From: Candidimonas nitroreducens
Lineage (GTDB): Bacteria; Pseudomonadota; Gammaproteobacteria; Burkholderiales; Burkholderiaceae_B
Length of the DNA: 64,000 nucleotides
Direction: 5' to 3'
Assembly (NCBI RefSeq): GCF_002209565.1
Contig: NZ_NJIH01000015.1
Span: 1-64,000, forward strand
Under the pieces are notes generated by a model. The model did no database searches. It saw only the letters and a program-made list of their open reading frames with translations, and had not been told where the DNA came from. Position 1 is the stretch's first letter; each line of letters starts with the position of its first letter. The position numbers were made by a program, and so were the translations under genes. Positions 1-9,933 of the stretch are shown here, piece by piece.

Positions 1-1
1 T

Positions 2-3000
2 ACCTATACGTACACGATCACCGACGGCGATGGGGACTCGAGCACGGCGACACTGACGATTACCATCAATGGCGCCGACGATGGCGTGATGGTGGATGTG
101 CCGGGGAACCGGGCAGCCACCACGCCCGATGGGGTGACCACCGATCAGGTGGTGTTCGAGAGTGGCCTGGCCGAGGGTTCTGCGACGAACGAGGCAGACA
201 CCCAGGTCAACGCCAGCTTCACGGTGAAGGCGCTGGATGGGCTGAGCGAGAGCGGGGCGATCACGCTGTCGTACCAGGATGTAGACGGAGTGACGCAGAC
301 GAAGGTGCTGAGCCGGGCGGAGATCGAGGCGCTGGGCGGTACGGCGCAGCACATCGAGACGCAATACGGGACGCTGGAGCTCAATGGCTATCACCAGGCG
401 GCAGACGGCACGCTGACGATCGACTACAGCTATGTGCTGACGAAGGCGCCGGAGGTGGCGGGGACGGATGTACTGGACAAGATCGGTGTGACGGCAGCCG
501 ATCGCAACGGGGATGTGGACGATACGAGCAGCATCGCGATCAAGATCGTCGATGATGCGCCCCAGGCCCACGCCGACGCCAGCAGCATTACGGAAGACGC
601 GACGGAAGCCACGGTCAGTGGCAATGTGCTGGGAGAGGCCGGTGATACGGCGCCTGGGCTGGATGATGTGGCCGATACGCAGGGTGCCGATGGCGCGACA
701 GTGACGGGTATCATCAGCAATAACGTCCCGGGCAATACGGCGGATGACAGTGTCAGCGGCGAGTTGACGATCAAGGGTGCATATGGGGCGGTGGTGATCC
801 ACGCCGATGGCAGCTACGACTACACACTGGACAACACGAATCATGATGTTGATGCGCTCAATGCTAACGACACGCTAGAGGACACGTTCAGCTACACGAT
901 CACGGACAGCGACGGGGATCCGAGTACGGCGACACTGACGGTCACCATCAACGGCAGCAACGACGACCCAGTCATTACCGAAAGCAATCAATCCGGCGCA
1001 GTAATTGAGGCTGGGAATCTCGATGACGGTACGGTGGTTCCTGGCGACCCCACTGTCAGTGGCAGTTTCACAGCATCGGATGTGGATAACGACACGTTCA
1101 CCTGGAGCGTCATCGATCCGGACACCACCTACGGCACATTCAGCGTCGATTCCGCGACGGGGGTGTGGACTTATGAGCTGGACAACACGCTGGCCGCCAC
1201 CCAGGCCCTGAACGAAGGCGACACCGTTGAACTGACCTACATCGTACAGGTGAACGACGGCTCGGGCGGCACGGACACGCGCAACGTCACCATCACCATC
1301 ACCGGCACCAACGACTCGCCTGTAGCCAATGCCGATACCGGCACGGTCAAGGAAGCGGGCGTGGACAATGGCGATAACACTCCTACGGAAGGGATTCCGA
1401 CCGCCACCGGCAACGTGCTGACCAACGATACCGATGTGGACGATGGCGAGAAGAAGACGCTGACAGTCAGCGAGGTGAGCTTTGACGGCGCAGTGGGCGA
1501 GTTGGGCACTGCGCTTGGGGGTGTCTATGGCTCCCTGGTGCTCAAGGAAGATGGCACATATACCTACACGCTGGCCAACGACGATCTCGACACTCAGGCG
1601 CTTCATCAGGGCGAAACTGTCACAGAGGTGTTCAGCTACACGACGGTGGATGCCATGGGCGCGACCAGCACCAGCACCTTGACCATCACTGTCACGGGCA
1701 CCAACGATCAGCCCGGGATCACCTCGGTTGAGGCCGATGCTGCCGGCCAAGTGACCGAAAAGGGAACCGGGGTGCCGGGAGATGATACCGCCACTGGCAC
1801 CCTGGCCGCCCACGACGTGGATACCGGTGCGACGCTGACATGGAGCATAGCGGGAACGGGAACCAACGGTACCTATGGAACGATCAGTATTGATCCAACC
1901 ACGGGCAAGTGGACGTATACGCTGGATGATGACCGCGCCGCTACCCAGGGGCTAAATCATGGCGACACCGGGACGGAGACCTTCACTGCACGAGTGACCG
2001 ACGAACACGGCGCGTATGACGAGCAGGTCATTACCGTCACCGTCAACGGTAGTGACGACAACCTCACGGGAGCGGGCGATGAAACCGTCCACTTGACTGA
2101 GGACGGCAGCGCCACTGGCACATTGCAGGATTATGTCTCCGACGTGGACGACGTCCTCAAGGTGACGACTTTCAAAGTCGACAATGACGGCGATGGGAAC
2201 GACGAAACCTATACCCTTGGCGACAACTATACTTCCGGCGATGACATCATCCTTAAGGACGCGGTTGGCAACGTACTGGGCACCCTGACCATTGCGGAAA
2301 ACGGCGCTTACACTTTTACGCCGGCGGAAAACTATGCCGGCGAGGTGCCGACTGTCACCTATACCATGGCCGAGTCCAGCGGCGGCACGGGAACGGTGAC
2401 TCAGACGCTCACTTTTGAGATCGCCAAGGTAGCCGACACGCCTGCTCTGGAAGACGACAAGACCGTCCATACAAATGAAGACACCTCAGTGTCGCTGGAC
2501 TTGGTCGCGCCGGGGATTACTGACACCGGAACGGGCGACGGTGCCATCACGCACGATTATTCCGAGCGTCTGGGCGAGATCACGCTGACGCTCAGCGGCG
2601 CCGGTGCCACTGGGGTGACCTTGGTCACCGGTACGATGGAGCTGGCCCCCGTGGACGGCAAGATCACCATCGTCCTCACCGACGTGGATCACGTCTCCAG
2701 CCTGCCAGCCGAAGACAATGCCCACGGCGTCTATTACCTGACCAAGGCTGAATATGAGGCGCTAGAGGCCAATCCTCCTGCCGAAAGCGGCCGGAACTTC
2801 ACCGTCACCGTCAGTGCAACCAGCTATGAAGTGGATAGCACCGGTGCGATTCTTCCGGGCGTGGACGGGGCCACCAGCACGCAGACCATCGATGTCGATG
2901 TACAGGCCGTTACCGATGGCGCGAAATTGAGCATCGACGGCGCAGACAGCGCCAGCCTGTCGGTCGATGAAGACAATACCATCGATCTGACAAGCCATCT

Positions 3001-6000
3001 GACGTTTCATCTGAACGACACAGACGGAAACGCGGCCCTCGATACAGATGGCAGCGAGGAGTACCAGTACAGCATCTCAGGCCTGCCTGTAGGTGCGGTC
3101 GTCACTATTGGCGGCGTCGAAACCGTCATAAGTGCACTCGACCAGAAGGTGTCTTCGGCTTGGACCGATTCGGCCGAACCTCCGACTATCAAAGTCAAGC
3201 CGCCTGCCAATTTCAGCGGCGACATCGATGGCATCACCATCACGCTGGAATCGAAGGATACTGACATCGATTCAATCGGTGACATCAGCACCGTTAGCAG
3301 CTCTGTCGTGCTGGGTCTGCATGTCGATCCCATGGCAGGCGATGTAAGCGCCGCGGGTGTAACCACGCCGGAAGACACGGCTGTCCATTTCCTGCAGAAC
3401 GTTGCCGTCACCGATACGGGCTCCGGTTCGGAAGTAATCGATTCCGTGACGTTTACGGTGCCGACGGGCTGGGAGGTCACTCCGCCGTCATCATCGGCGG
3501 AATGGAGTTATGACCTCACCGGTAGTACTGCCACGATCACCTTCGACGGCACACTGACTGAAGCCGAGCGTGAGGCCGTCCTTGACGGCTTTACGATTAC
3601 ACCGCCCGCGCACAGCAGCAAGGATGAAACGATCACGCTGTCGATCGAGACCACGGATAGCAATACGGTGAACGGATCGACCGTCACTGATACACAGACG
3701 GTCGACCGCGACGTGAAGATTACGGTAACGCCGGTGGCCGAGACCACTAATCAGGATGGAAACGCTTCGGGGAGCCTCGTCGATACTGACCACGACGGTT
3801 TCGCTGATTTGACGATGACTCAGGGCCATCCTTACGCCACGCCAGGTGAGGAAGACAAATGGTTCGATCTCAGCCAAGACGGCGCCTTCGACCTGGCCGA
3901 AGGCTGGGTTGACCAAGATTCCGGAGAAAAGCTATTCGCCCGCTTGACGCCGGAACTGGTTGCGGGCGATGGCGGCCCCTCCGGCGCGATAGGCTCGCAA
4001 TTCAAGTGGATCGAAGGCGGTGTCGATCATATTGTCACCTACGTGGGTAGCCCCATCGATGTGCCGGTCGATGCATTGGGTACTTTGCAGTTCAAGGCGG
4101 CGCCAGATTTTTCTGGAAAATTCGACATCAAGGTTGAAGCCCATACCGTCGATATGGATGACGATGGCAATGGCGTGTCGTCGGAGGCAACCAGCGGCGA
4201 GTCGCACCTGGTCAATATTCTTATCAAGCCGGTGGCCGATGACGTGACCCTGACCCTGAGCGGTCACGCCAGCGGCAAGGAAGACACCAATATCCCGCTG
4301 GCCATCAATCCGACCAGCTCTGATCCTTCGGAAACTTTTGTCGTCACGATTTCCGGTATTCCCGACGGCGCTATCATTTACTACGGTGGGGTCGCGCAGA
4401 CAGCCATCGACGGCAGCGTCAAAATCACTGACTTCAATACCGCCACAGACTTGTACATCAGCCCGCCGGCTAACAGTAACAAAGACTTCACGCTGCAAGT
4501 CCATGCCGATTCAGTGGACACGTTGATAATCGATGGCGATGGCGGTAGCCCGTACAGCAGTATCAATACGACTGGCCCTACGCTGAACATCGTCGTGGCT
4601 ATGCACGGCGTCGCCGATACTGCTGTTGTCCAGCCAAAAATAGTGGCCAATTTCACCGAAGCTGATCTGGACGATGGCACCAAGTCCGTCAAGCTGTCTG
4701 ATCTGGTGTCCGTATCGACTCCAGACGAGGACGGCTCCGAAACCTTGACCGTACGCGTGTCCGGGCTGCCTGACGGTTTCGCCCTTGACTCGGGGCTACT
4801 GGTCACCGACCACTCGATCACGGGAGAGGCCCGGGTCTGGGTACTGACCGAAGACCAGTTGGCCGATGCCACGATCACGGTGCCGGAGAACTATAGCGGC
4901 GAGGTGCACTTCAAGGTTGCTGGTGTTACGACTGAAGATGACGGGGATACGCATACCGGCACTGCGGTGCCCGTTACGTTCACGGTCACGCCTTCACCCG
5001 AAGCCGTCATGAGCACCAGCGCCACGATATCTGAAGACGCCCGATCCAATGTTGGCCTGCATATCGTGCACCAGCACGGGGATACCGACGAAACCCTGGC
5101 CGGGGTGCGTATCGATGCCAGCCAGTTCACCGACAAGAACTTTACGCTATATGTGGACGGTGCGCCCATCACCGATTTGACGGTTACCGACGGCTACTAC
5201 ATTCTGTCTCCGGAACAGGCGGCTACGTTGTCGGCCCAGGGCAGCGAGAATCTTGACGGCGATCTGGGCAGTTTTGCGTTCGAGTACCAAATTACGGATG
5301 CCGCCTCTGATGGCAGTGGTACGACGACAAGTCCCTGGACGCCGGCGACATTCGAAATCCATGCCACGGCGGTCACCGATCAGCCGAATGCATCCATAAC
5401 GGCCATTGCGGGTACGCTGGACACCACCGTGTCAGACGATGCGAGCCCCGATACTGTTAGCGTGGAAGTGGCCGATATCGTAACGGTGAATTTCCACGTT
5501 GATTCCCCCGATACCGACGGCAGCGAACATCTGGTGCGTGTCGTCATCGACGGGGTGCCCGATGGAGTGACCGTGGGGGTGTCCGATGGAGAGGGCGGGG
5601 TGGTCGACGGCCGCTATCTGGGCGGCGGTCGCTGGCTGCTGGTGTATGACGGCGAGGATGCCAAGGCTATCGGCAGCGAGGGGCTAGATCTGTCGGTTCG
5701 ATTCGATGTCAGTGGGCAGGCCGATAAAGGCGTTCACGACATCACCATGACTGCGCAAGTGCAGGACAATGGCAACGACCAGGCGAACGCGGGGCTTGTC
5801 GAAACTGACTCGGTAACGTGGCATCTGGAAACGACCGATGTTACCGACGGCCCCGCTGGCCCGGCGGAGAGTCCCGCACCCATTACCGAATGGGCCTATA
5901 ACGATACCTCGGCGACCGAGGACAGCCCTTTTACGCTCGACGAAAAGATTGATGCGGGCGTCATGCTGCCGGGTATCGGCACGCACGCCTTCACGGTGAC

Positions 6001-8317
6001 CCTGACCGACCTGCCTGGCGGTTCCAGTGTTGCGGGCATGGTTCATACCGTCATCGACGGGCACGACGTATGGACGGCGACCAAGCTCATTACCGTTGAT
6101 GGCAGCACCACCCAGAACGACATCGATGATGCGCTTCAAGAGCTGTTGCACTCCATCAGCGTCACCCCGCCGCCCAACAGCAACGAGAACAACGCCACAG
6201 GAGGCTTCACCTTCGATGCCGACTTGACCACCTCGCTTGTCGGCGGCGCTGGTAGTGATGCTGTGAACACCCGGTCTGTCACGCCGACCATACCGGTCGA
6301 ACCAGTGACTGACGAGGCGACGATTGCCATTGCCGGCACAGATAGTGAGCTTAATGAATCCGATACCAGCATCCCGTTCGACATCACCGTCAGCAATTTA
6401 GCCGACGGCAGCCACGGCATCATTGTCGACGGCAAACTGTACCTGCAGGTAGGCAGCACTACGTCGGCTCTGGATGGCGGTACGCTTTCGCTGATCGGTG
6501 CGGGAGATCACACTCTGACGACCGAGACGGATCCCGCAGGCTTGCCCTCCGGCACGTACTATGTCATCGATAAAGTCGATATGGGCGAGACGCTTCATTT
6601 CGACTACCAGCCTGACACCATGACCAAGGGGGATGTCACGGTTAAAACCTGGGTGACAAACCAGGAAGAAAATGCCAACCCTGTTCAAGTCGACAACAGC
6701 GCCACCCTAACGGTGGCTATCAGCAACGACGGGGCACAGATCACCAGCAATGCCGTCACCGGTGGCGAAGCTGCCGTTGCCGGTAAAGAGTCGCTGATCC
6801 AGTTGACCGGCCTTCAGGCAACTCTTATCGATGGCGACGGCTCAGAGAAGTTTCACTCCATTCTACTTTCGGATGTCCCCAGTGGTTTTCTAGTGTATAT
6901 CGGCAATAGTGCAAGCGACGCCCACATGGCCAGCAATGCAGGGGGGCAGGACGGCATGAACACGTGGGTCATTTCCGAAGAGAGCCTCACGATGCCCGCT
7001 TACATTGCCATCCTGCCGCCAGCCCACTGGAGCGGCACGCTGTCTGGGCTGGAACTGATCGTCAAGTCCGGTGAAGATTCCTTGACCACTACGGTCACCG
7101 ATACCCATGTACTGGAGCCTATCACCATTGATCCGATCGCCAATGGGATCACGCTCGACCCGACTCATGCATTTGGCACCGAAGGCCATATCATTCCAAT
7201 AAACCTCAATGCGGCGATGGCTGACGCGACCGATGCCAGCATCACGGTCGGAACCAGCACAATTGAAGACACCAGCCAGGAAACCACGACGCTGAAACTC
7301 ACCGGCCTGGGTGAGCACGCTTCTTTCTATATAGGCGGCGTGTTGATTGATGGGGTCGCGTATGACTCGGCAAATGGCGGTACCTACACGATCACTGGGC
7401 TGACCCAGGACGCCTTGCATAAGCTGGGCTTCATACAGGCGAGCTCCGATCTGCATGATCAGGATACGACGACGCCTGGGATGCAGATCGGGGTGGAAGC
7501 CTGGACGGTGGAAAGCGGGAATGGTGATGAGTCCGTTCACGACAGCAACACCATCACACTGAATGTGTCGAATCAGCTTGCCACCAACGGCGACAATTCC
7601 CTCATCTGGACCGGAAACAGCATCGATGGCCTTTCCGGTACGGATACGGTGCACTTCCGCCAGGGCGAGACGCTCAGCGGGACGGATCTTGCCGCCAAGC
7701 TGAGCAATATCGAAACCTTGGATCTGAGCATCAGCGGCGACAACAAAATCAACGATCTGACCCCCGAACAGGTACGCACCATCCTGGGCTCGGGCGGCGA
7801 TTCCAGCGGTACGCTGACCGTACACGGCGACGGGGCAGGAGACAAGGTTGCACTGAGCGGCACCTGGACGAACAACCATGATGGTACCTGGACCGGCACT
7901 CTGGATGATGGCGTTTCCACCGTCAAGTTGATAGTGGATGGCGGCGCTTCGGTCGACGAAACAGCGGTCACTCCGGAATCCCAGGGGCTGTCTTTCTCGC
8001 CGATGTCGCTCATGCTGGATCTGCCCGACACGCAGTCCGACGGCAGCACCAGCGAATCCTCCTTTCTGTTCGATCAGGAAAGCACACTGCCGACGCTCGA
8101 TTCCTTGCTGGCGGCGGCACCGGATGCCTCTTCCGGAGGGGCGGCTGGCAGTACCCATAGCTGGCTTCCGGGGCAGGAAACCGACAGCGGAACCTTGCCG
8201 CAGCCGGACTCCGCTTCCGGCAGCGGCGCGGCGGCCTACACGGCTTTCGTGCCCGATGTGCAGCAGCCGGACGACGAGCTGCACCATAGCCTGGCTCATG
8301 CGCACGCGGTGGCTTGA
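2..8317 (+). CDS. Giant VCBS-repeat type I-secreted adhesin, 3' part (5' end outside window)
   Basis: About 2771 residues are visible and the frame is open from base 2, so the ATG at 86 is internal: bases 2-80 already encode the end of a repeat (TYTITDGDGDSST) that recurs near 890-950. The protein is Asp/Thr/Gly-rich and almost Cys-free. VCBS-type beta-sandwich repeats lie at about 590-2060, followed by a long run of cadherin/Ig-like segments. A C-terminal region (7570-7960) has the NIETLDLS pattern known near the secretion end of large type I-secreted adhesins. I saw no array of GGxGxD calcium-binding nonapeptides. The three downstream genes are its exporter, so secretion to the cell surface is a firm inference. 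By architecture it belongs with LapA/BrtA-like biofilm adhesins; ligand unknown. The N-terminal retention module and promoter cannot be seen. Confidence 0.9.
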   Translation, partial: TYTYTITDGDGDSSTATLTITINGADDGVMVDVPGNRAATTPDGVTTDQVVFESGLAEGSATNEADTQVNASFTVKALDGLSESGAITLSYQDVDGVTQTKVLSRAEIEALGGTAQHIETQYGTLELNGYHQAADGTLTIDYSYVLTKAPEVAGTDVLDKIGVTAADRNGDVDDTSSIAIKIVDDAPQAHADASSITEDATEATVSGNVLGEAGDTAPGLDDVADTQGADGATVTGIISNNVPGNTADDSVSGELTIKGAYGAVVIHADGSYDYTLDNTNHDVDALNANDTLEDTFSYTITDSDGDPSTATLTVTINGSNDDPVITESNQSGAVIEAGNLDDGTVVPGDPTVSGSFTASDVDNDTFTWSVIDPDTTYGTFSVDSATGVWTYELDNTLAATQALNEGDTVELTYIVQVNDGSGGTDTRNVTITITGTNDSPVANADTGTVKEAGVDNGDNTPTEGIPTATGNVLTNDTDVDDGEKKTLTVSEVSFDGAVGELGTALGGVYGSLVLKEDGTYTYTLANDDLDTQALHQGETVTEVFSYTTVDAMGATSTSTLTITVTGTNDQPGITSVEADAAGQVTEKGTGVPGDDTATGTLAAHDVDTGATLTWSIAGTGTNGTYGTISIDPTTGKWTYTLDDDRAATQGLNHGDTGTETFTARVTDEHGAYDEQVITVTVNGSDDNLTGAGDETVHLTEDGSATGTLQDYVSDVDDVLKVTTFKVDNDGDGNDETYTLGDNYTSGDDIILKDAVGNVLGTLTIAENGAYTFTPAENYAGEVPTVTYTMAESSGGTGTVTQTLTFEIAKVADTPALEDDKTVHTNEDTSVSLDLVAPGITDTGTGDGAITHDYSERLGEITLTLSGAGATGVTLVTGTMELAPVDGKITIVLTDVDHVSSLPAEDNAHGVYYLTKAEYEALEANPPAESGRNFTVTVSATSYEVDSTGAILPGVDGATSTQTIDVDVQAVTDGAKLSIDGADSASLSVDEDNTIDLTSHLTFHLNDTDGNAALDTDGSEEYQYSISGLPVGAVVTIGGVETVISALDQKVSSAWTDSAEPPTIKVKPPANFSGDIDGITITLESKDTDIDSIGDISTVSSSVVLGLHVDPMAGDVSAAGVTTPEDTAVHFLQNVAVTDTGSGSEVIDSVTFTVPTGWEVTPPSSSAEWSYDLTGSTATITFDGTLTEAEREAVLDGFTITPPAHSSKDETITLSIETTDSNTVNGSTVTDTQTVDRDVKITVTPVAETTNQDGNASGSLVDTDHDGFADLTMTQGHPYATPGEEDKWFDLSQDGAFDLAEGWVDQDSGEKLFARLTPELVAGDGGPSGAIGSQFKWIEGGVDHIVTYVGSPIDVPVDALGTLQFKAAPDFSGKFDIKVEAHTVDMDDDGNGVSSEATSGESHLVNILIKPVADDVTLTLSGHASGKEDTNIPLAINPTSSDPSETFVVTISGIPDGAIIYYGGVAQTAIDGSVKITDFNTATDLYISPPANSNKDFTLQVHADSVDTLIIDGDGGSPYSSINTTGPTLNIVVAMHGVADTAVVQPKIVANFTEADLDDGTKSVKLSDLVSVSTPDEDGSETLTVRVSGLPDGFALDSGLLVTDHSITGEARVWVLTEDQLADATITVPENYSGEVHFKVAGVTTEDDGDTHTGTAVPVTFTVTPSPEAVMSTSATISEDARSNVGLHIVHQHGDTDETLAGVRIDASQFTDKNFTLYVDGAPITDLTVTDGYYILSPEQAATLSAQGSENLDGDLGSFAFEYQITDAASDGSGTTTSPWTPATFEIHATAVTDQPNASITAIAGTLDTTVSDDASPDTVSVEVADIVTVNFHVDSPDTDGSEHLVRVVIDGVPDGVTVGVSDGEGGVVDGRYLGGGRWLLVYDGEDAKAIGSEGLDLSVRFDVSGQADKGVHDITMTAQVQDNGNDQANAGLVETDSVTWHLETTDVTDGPAGPAESPAPITEWAYNDTSATEDSPFTLDEKIDAGVMLPGIGTHAFTVTLTDLPGGSSVAGMVHTVIDGHDVWTATKLITVDGSTTQNDIDDALQELLHSISVTPPPNSNENNATGGFTFDADLTTSLVGGAGSDAVNTRSVTPTIPVEPVTDEATIAIAGTDSELNESDTSIPFDITVSNLADGSHGIIVDGKLYLQVGSTTSALDGGTLSLIGAGDHTLTTETDPAGLPSGTYYVIDKVDMGETLHFDYQPDTMTKGDVTVKTWVTNQEENANPVQVDNSATLTVAISNDGAQITSNAVTGGEAAVAGKESLIQLTGLQATLIDGDGSEKFHSILLSDVPSGFLVYIGNSASDAHMASNAGGQDGMNTWVISEESLTMPAYIAILPPAHWSGTLSGLELIVKSGEDSLTTTVTDTHVLEPITIDPIANGITLDPTHAFGTEGHIIPINLNAAMADATDASITVGTSTIEDTSQETTTLKLTGLGEHASFYIGGVLIDGVAYDSANGGTYTITGLTQDALHKLGFIQASSDLHDQDTTTPGMQIGVEAWTVESGNGDESVHDSNTITLNVSNQLATNGDNSLIWTGNSIDGLSGTDTVHFRQGETLSGTDLAAKLSNIETLDLSISGDNKINDLTPEQVRTILGSGGDSSGTLTVHGDGAGDKVALSGTWTNNHDGTWTGTLDDGVSTVKLIVDGGASVDETAVTPESQGLSFSPMSLMLDLPDTQSDGSTSESSFLFDQESTLPTLDSLLAAAPDASSGGAAGSTHSWLPGQETDSGTLPQPDSASGSGAAAYTAFVPDVQQPDDELHHSLAHAHAVA
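590..2060 (+). repeat. VCBS-type protein repeats in the adhesin
   Basis: Four consecutive units of roughly 350-390 bases end in the recurring strand pattern T(L/I)T(I/V)T(I/V)xGxND at about 960, 1315, 1700 and 2055. Each carries a YTYTLDND-like strand before its end (YDYTLDNT, WTYELDNT, YTYTLAND, WTYTLDDD). Copies are clearly diverged at DNA level, so they are old protein repeats, not recent tandem amplification. Confidence 0.8.
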
Positions 8318-9933
8318 TGTTGGCGAGACTCGACACCGCGCTATCTCGCGCAGCCGGCATGCAGCTTGATCCCAAGGCCGGTTCGGGCAGTGCGCCGCGA
8401 GGCCTGCCGGCACGGTTTGCACCGCCCGCCCTCGCCGCCGCCGCGGCTGCCGCCTGGCTGGCAGTGGCCTTGCCCGTGCGCGCGCAGACGCCGGCGCGGC
8501 CGCCCGCACCGGCTGCGGCGCAGGCCATGCCCCCGGTGCTGCTGCCCGCGTCGCCACAGCGGGCGCCCTCGCATCGAGAGCCTCCGCCTGCACCGAACCT
8601 GCTTTCCGGGCTCAGATCCGCCGCTGCGGCGGGCCAGGGCGCCGCGGCGCTTGGCATGCAGGAGGCGGTGAACCGGGCCGTGCGCTGGCATCCGTCGCTG
8701 CACAATGCGCGTAGCCAGCTGCTGCAGCAGACCGAGAGCATCGAAGCCGCGCGTTCGGGCTATTACCCCACGGTCACGGCAGGGGTCAGCAGCCAGGCCA
8801 GCAACAATCCCATAGGGGACACCGACAGCCAGCACCAGCATCTTGCGCAAATCTCGGTTACGCAAATGGTGTACGACTTCGGCAAAGTCGGCAGCCAGGT
8901 CGACCAGGCCATGGCGGCCAGCGGCGCGGCGCGTGCGCAGGTATTGCTGACCTTCGATCAAGTCATACGCAATACCGCCGAGGCATGGGTGGAAGTGAGC
9001 CGCAACGAGGCGCTGGTCGAGGTGGCAAAACAGCAGGTCGCTTCCCTGGAGGCGCTGACCAAGCTCGTCAAAGAACGCCAGGACAAGGGCGCCGGAACCT
9101 ATTCCGATACCGCACAGGCCCAGGCACGCGTCGATGAGGCCCGAGTCGAGCTGCTGACCGCACAGTCGCAGGTGCGGCTCTGGCGCACCACCCTGATGCA
9201 TTGGGTGGGCATGGAGATGCCGCCCCAGATCGCCGGCGCGCCCACGCCTGCCTTGAAGGGCACCTGCAAGGCGGACGCGGCCTCGAGGCGGGCGTCCGTG
9301 CAGTCCACGGCGGCGGTTCAGGTTGCCCAGTCGCAGCTGGAACAGGCGCGCGCCGGGCTGGATCTTGCCGAGGCACAGCTGCGGCCGACGCTGTCGGTCA
9401 GCGGGTCTGTGGGGCGGCGGCTGGGCGGAGACTACGGCTTGCCCGGCACGCCCCGGACGGACGCATCGGTCATGCTGAATTTCTCGATGCCTTTGTATGA
9501 AGGAGGGCGGCTGCAATCGGGCAAGCGCGCAGCCGGCTATGGCGTCTCTGCGGCCACGGCGGCGCTGGATCAGGCCCGGCTCGACGCGATCCAGGGCCTG
9601 CAGAACGCTGTGCTGCAGTGGCGCAAGTATTCCGGACGCATCCAGGTGCAGGCGGCGCGCGAGGCAAACATGCGCATCACCCGTGTTCTGTACCGCCAGC
9701 AGTACCTGCAGCTGGGCACCCGCTCCATGCTCGACCTGCTCAATGCCGAACAGGAATATTACTCCTCGCTTAATGACCAGATAGAAAGCAAGCATGAAAT
9801 GTATCACCAAGAAATTGAATGCCTGTATTACATGGGCGGCCTGCGCAACGCCTTCAGCGAGGGCGAGGTCGTGTCGCACGCCATCAGTGCTCCGAACCTG
9901 CCGTCGCAGCACGTTGCCGGGGAAGTTCAATGA
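8317..9933 (+). CDS. TolC/LapE-like outer-membrane channel of the type I secretion system
   Basis: 538 residues. The ATG at 8317 overlaps the adhesin stop (TGATG), so the genes are translationally coupled; an internal ATG at 8359 is an alternative start that would shorten the long N-terminus. A hydrophobic Ala-rich segment ending VRAQ (about residues 36-53) looks like a signal peptide cleaved before TPARP. The rest has the two outer-membrane-efflux-protein repeats of the TolC fold, with long amphipathic helices and the conserved N-terminal start (ALGMQEAVNRAVRWHPSLHNAR). It would form the outer-membrane exit duct joined to the HlyD-like adaptor. Position between adhesin and ABC exporter supports a dedicated channel, not a drug-efflux TolC. 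Confidence 0.88.
   Translation: MLARLDTALSRAAGMQLDPKAGSGSAPRGLPARFAPPALAAAAAAAWLAVALPVRAQTPARPPAPAAAQAMPPVLLPASPQRAPSHREPPPAPNLLSGLRSAAAAGQGAAALGMQEAVNRAVRWHPSLHNARSQLLQQTESIEAARSGYYPTVTAGVSSQASNNPIGDTDSQHQHLAQISVTQMVYDFGKVGSQVDQAMAASGAARAQVLLTFDQVIRNTAEAWVEVSRNEALVEVAKQQVASLEALTKLVKERQDKGAGTYSDTAQAQARVDEARVELLTAQSQVRLWRTTLMHWVGMEMPPQIAGAPTPALKGTCKADAASRRASVQSTAAVQVAQSQLEQARAGLDLAEAQLRPTLSVSGSVGRRLGGDYGLPGTPRTDASVMLNFSMPLYEGGRLQSGKRAAGYGVSAATAALDQARLDAIQGLQNAVLQWRKYSGRIQVQAAREANMRITRVLYRQQYLQLGTRSMLDLLNAEQEYYSSLNDQIESKHEMYHQEIECLYYMGGLRNAFSEGEVVSHAISAPNLPSQHVAGEVQ

Noticed and set aside
86-94. ATG at 86 as the start of the adhesin gene
   Set aside because: The same frame is open and encodes repeat sequence from base 2, so this Met is internal.
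6890-8593. Long minus-strand frame opposite the adhesin and TolC genes
   Set aside because: Antisense shadow: no recognisable domain, Arg/Gly-rich composition, and it crosses two well-supported genes.
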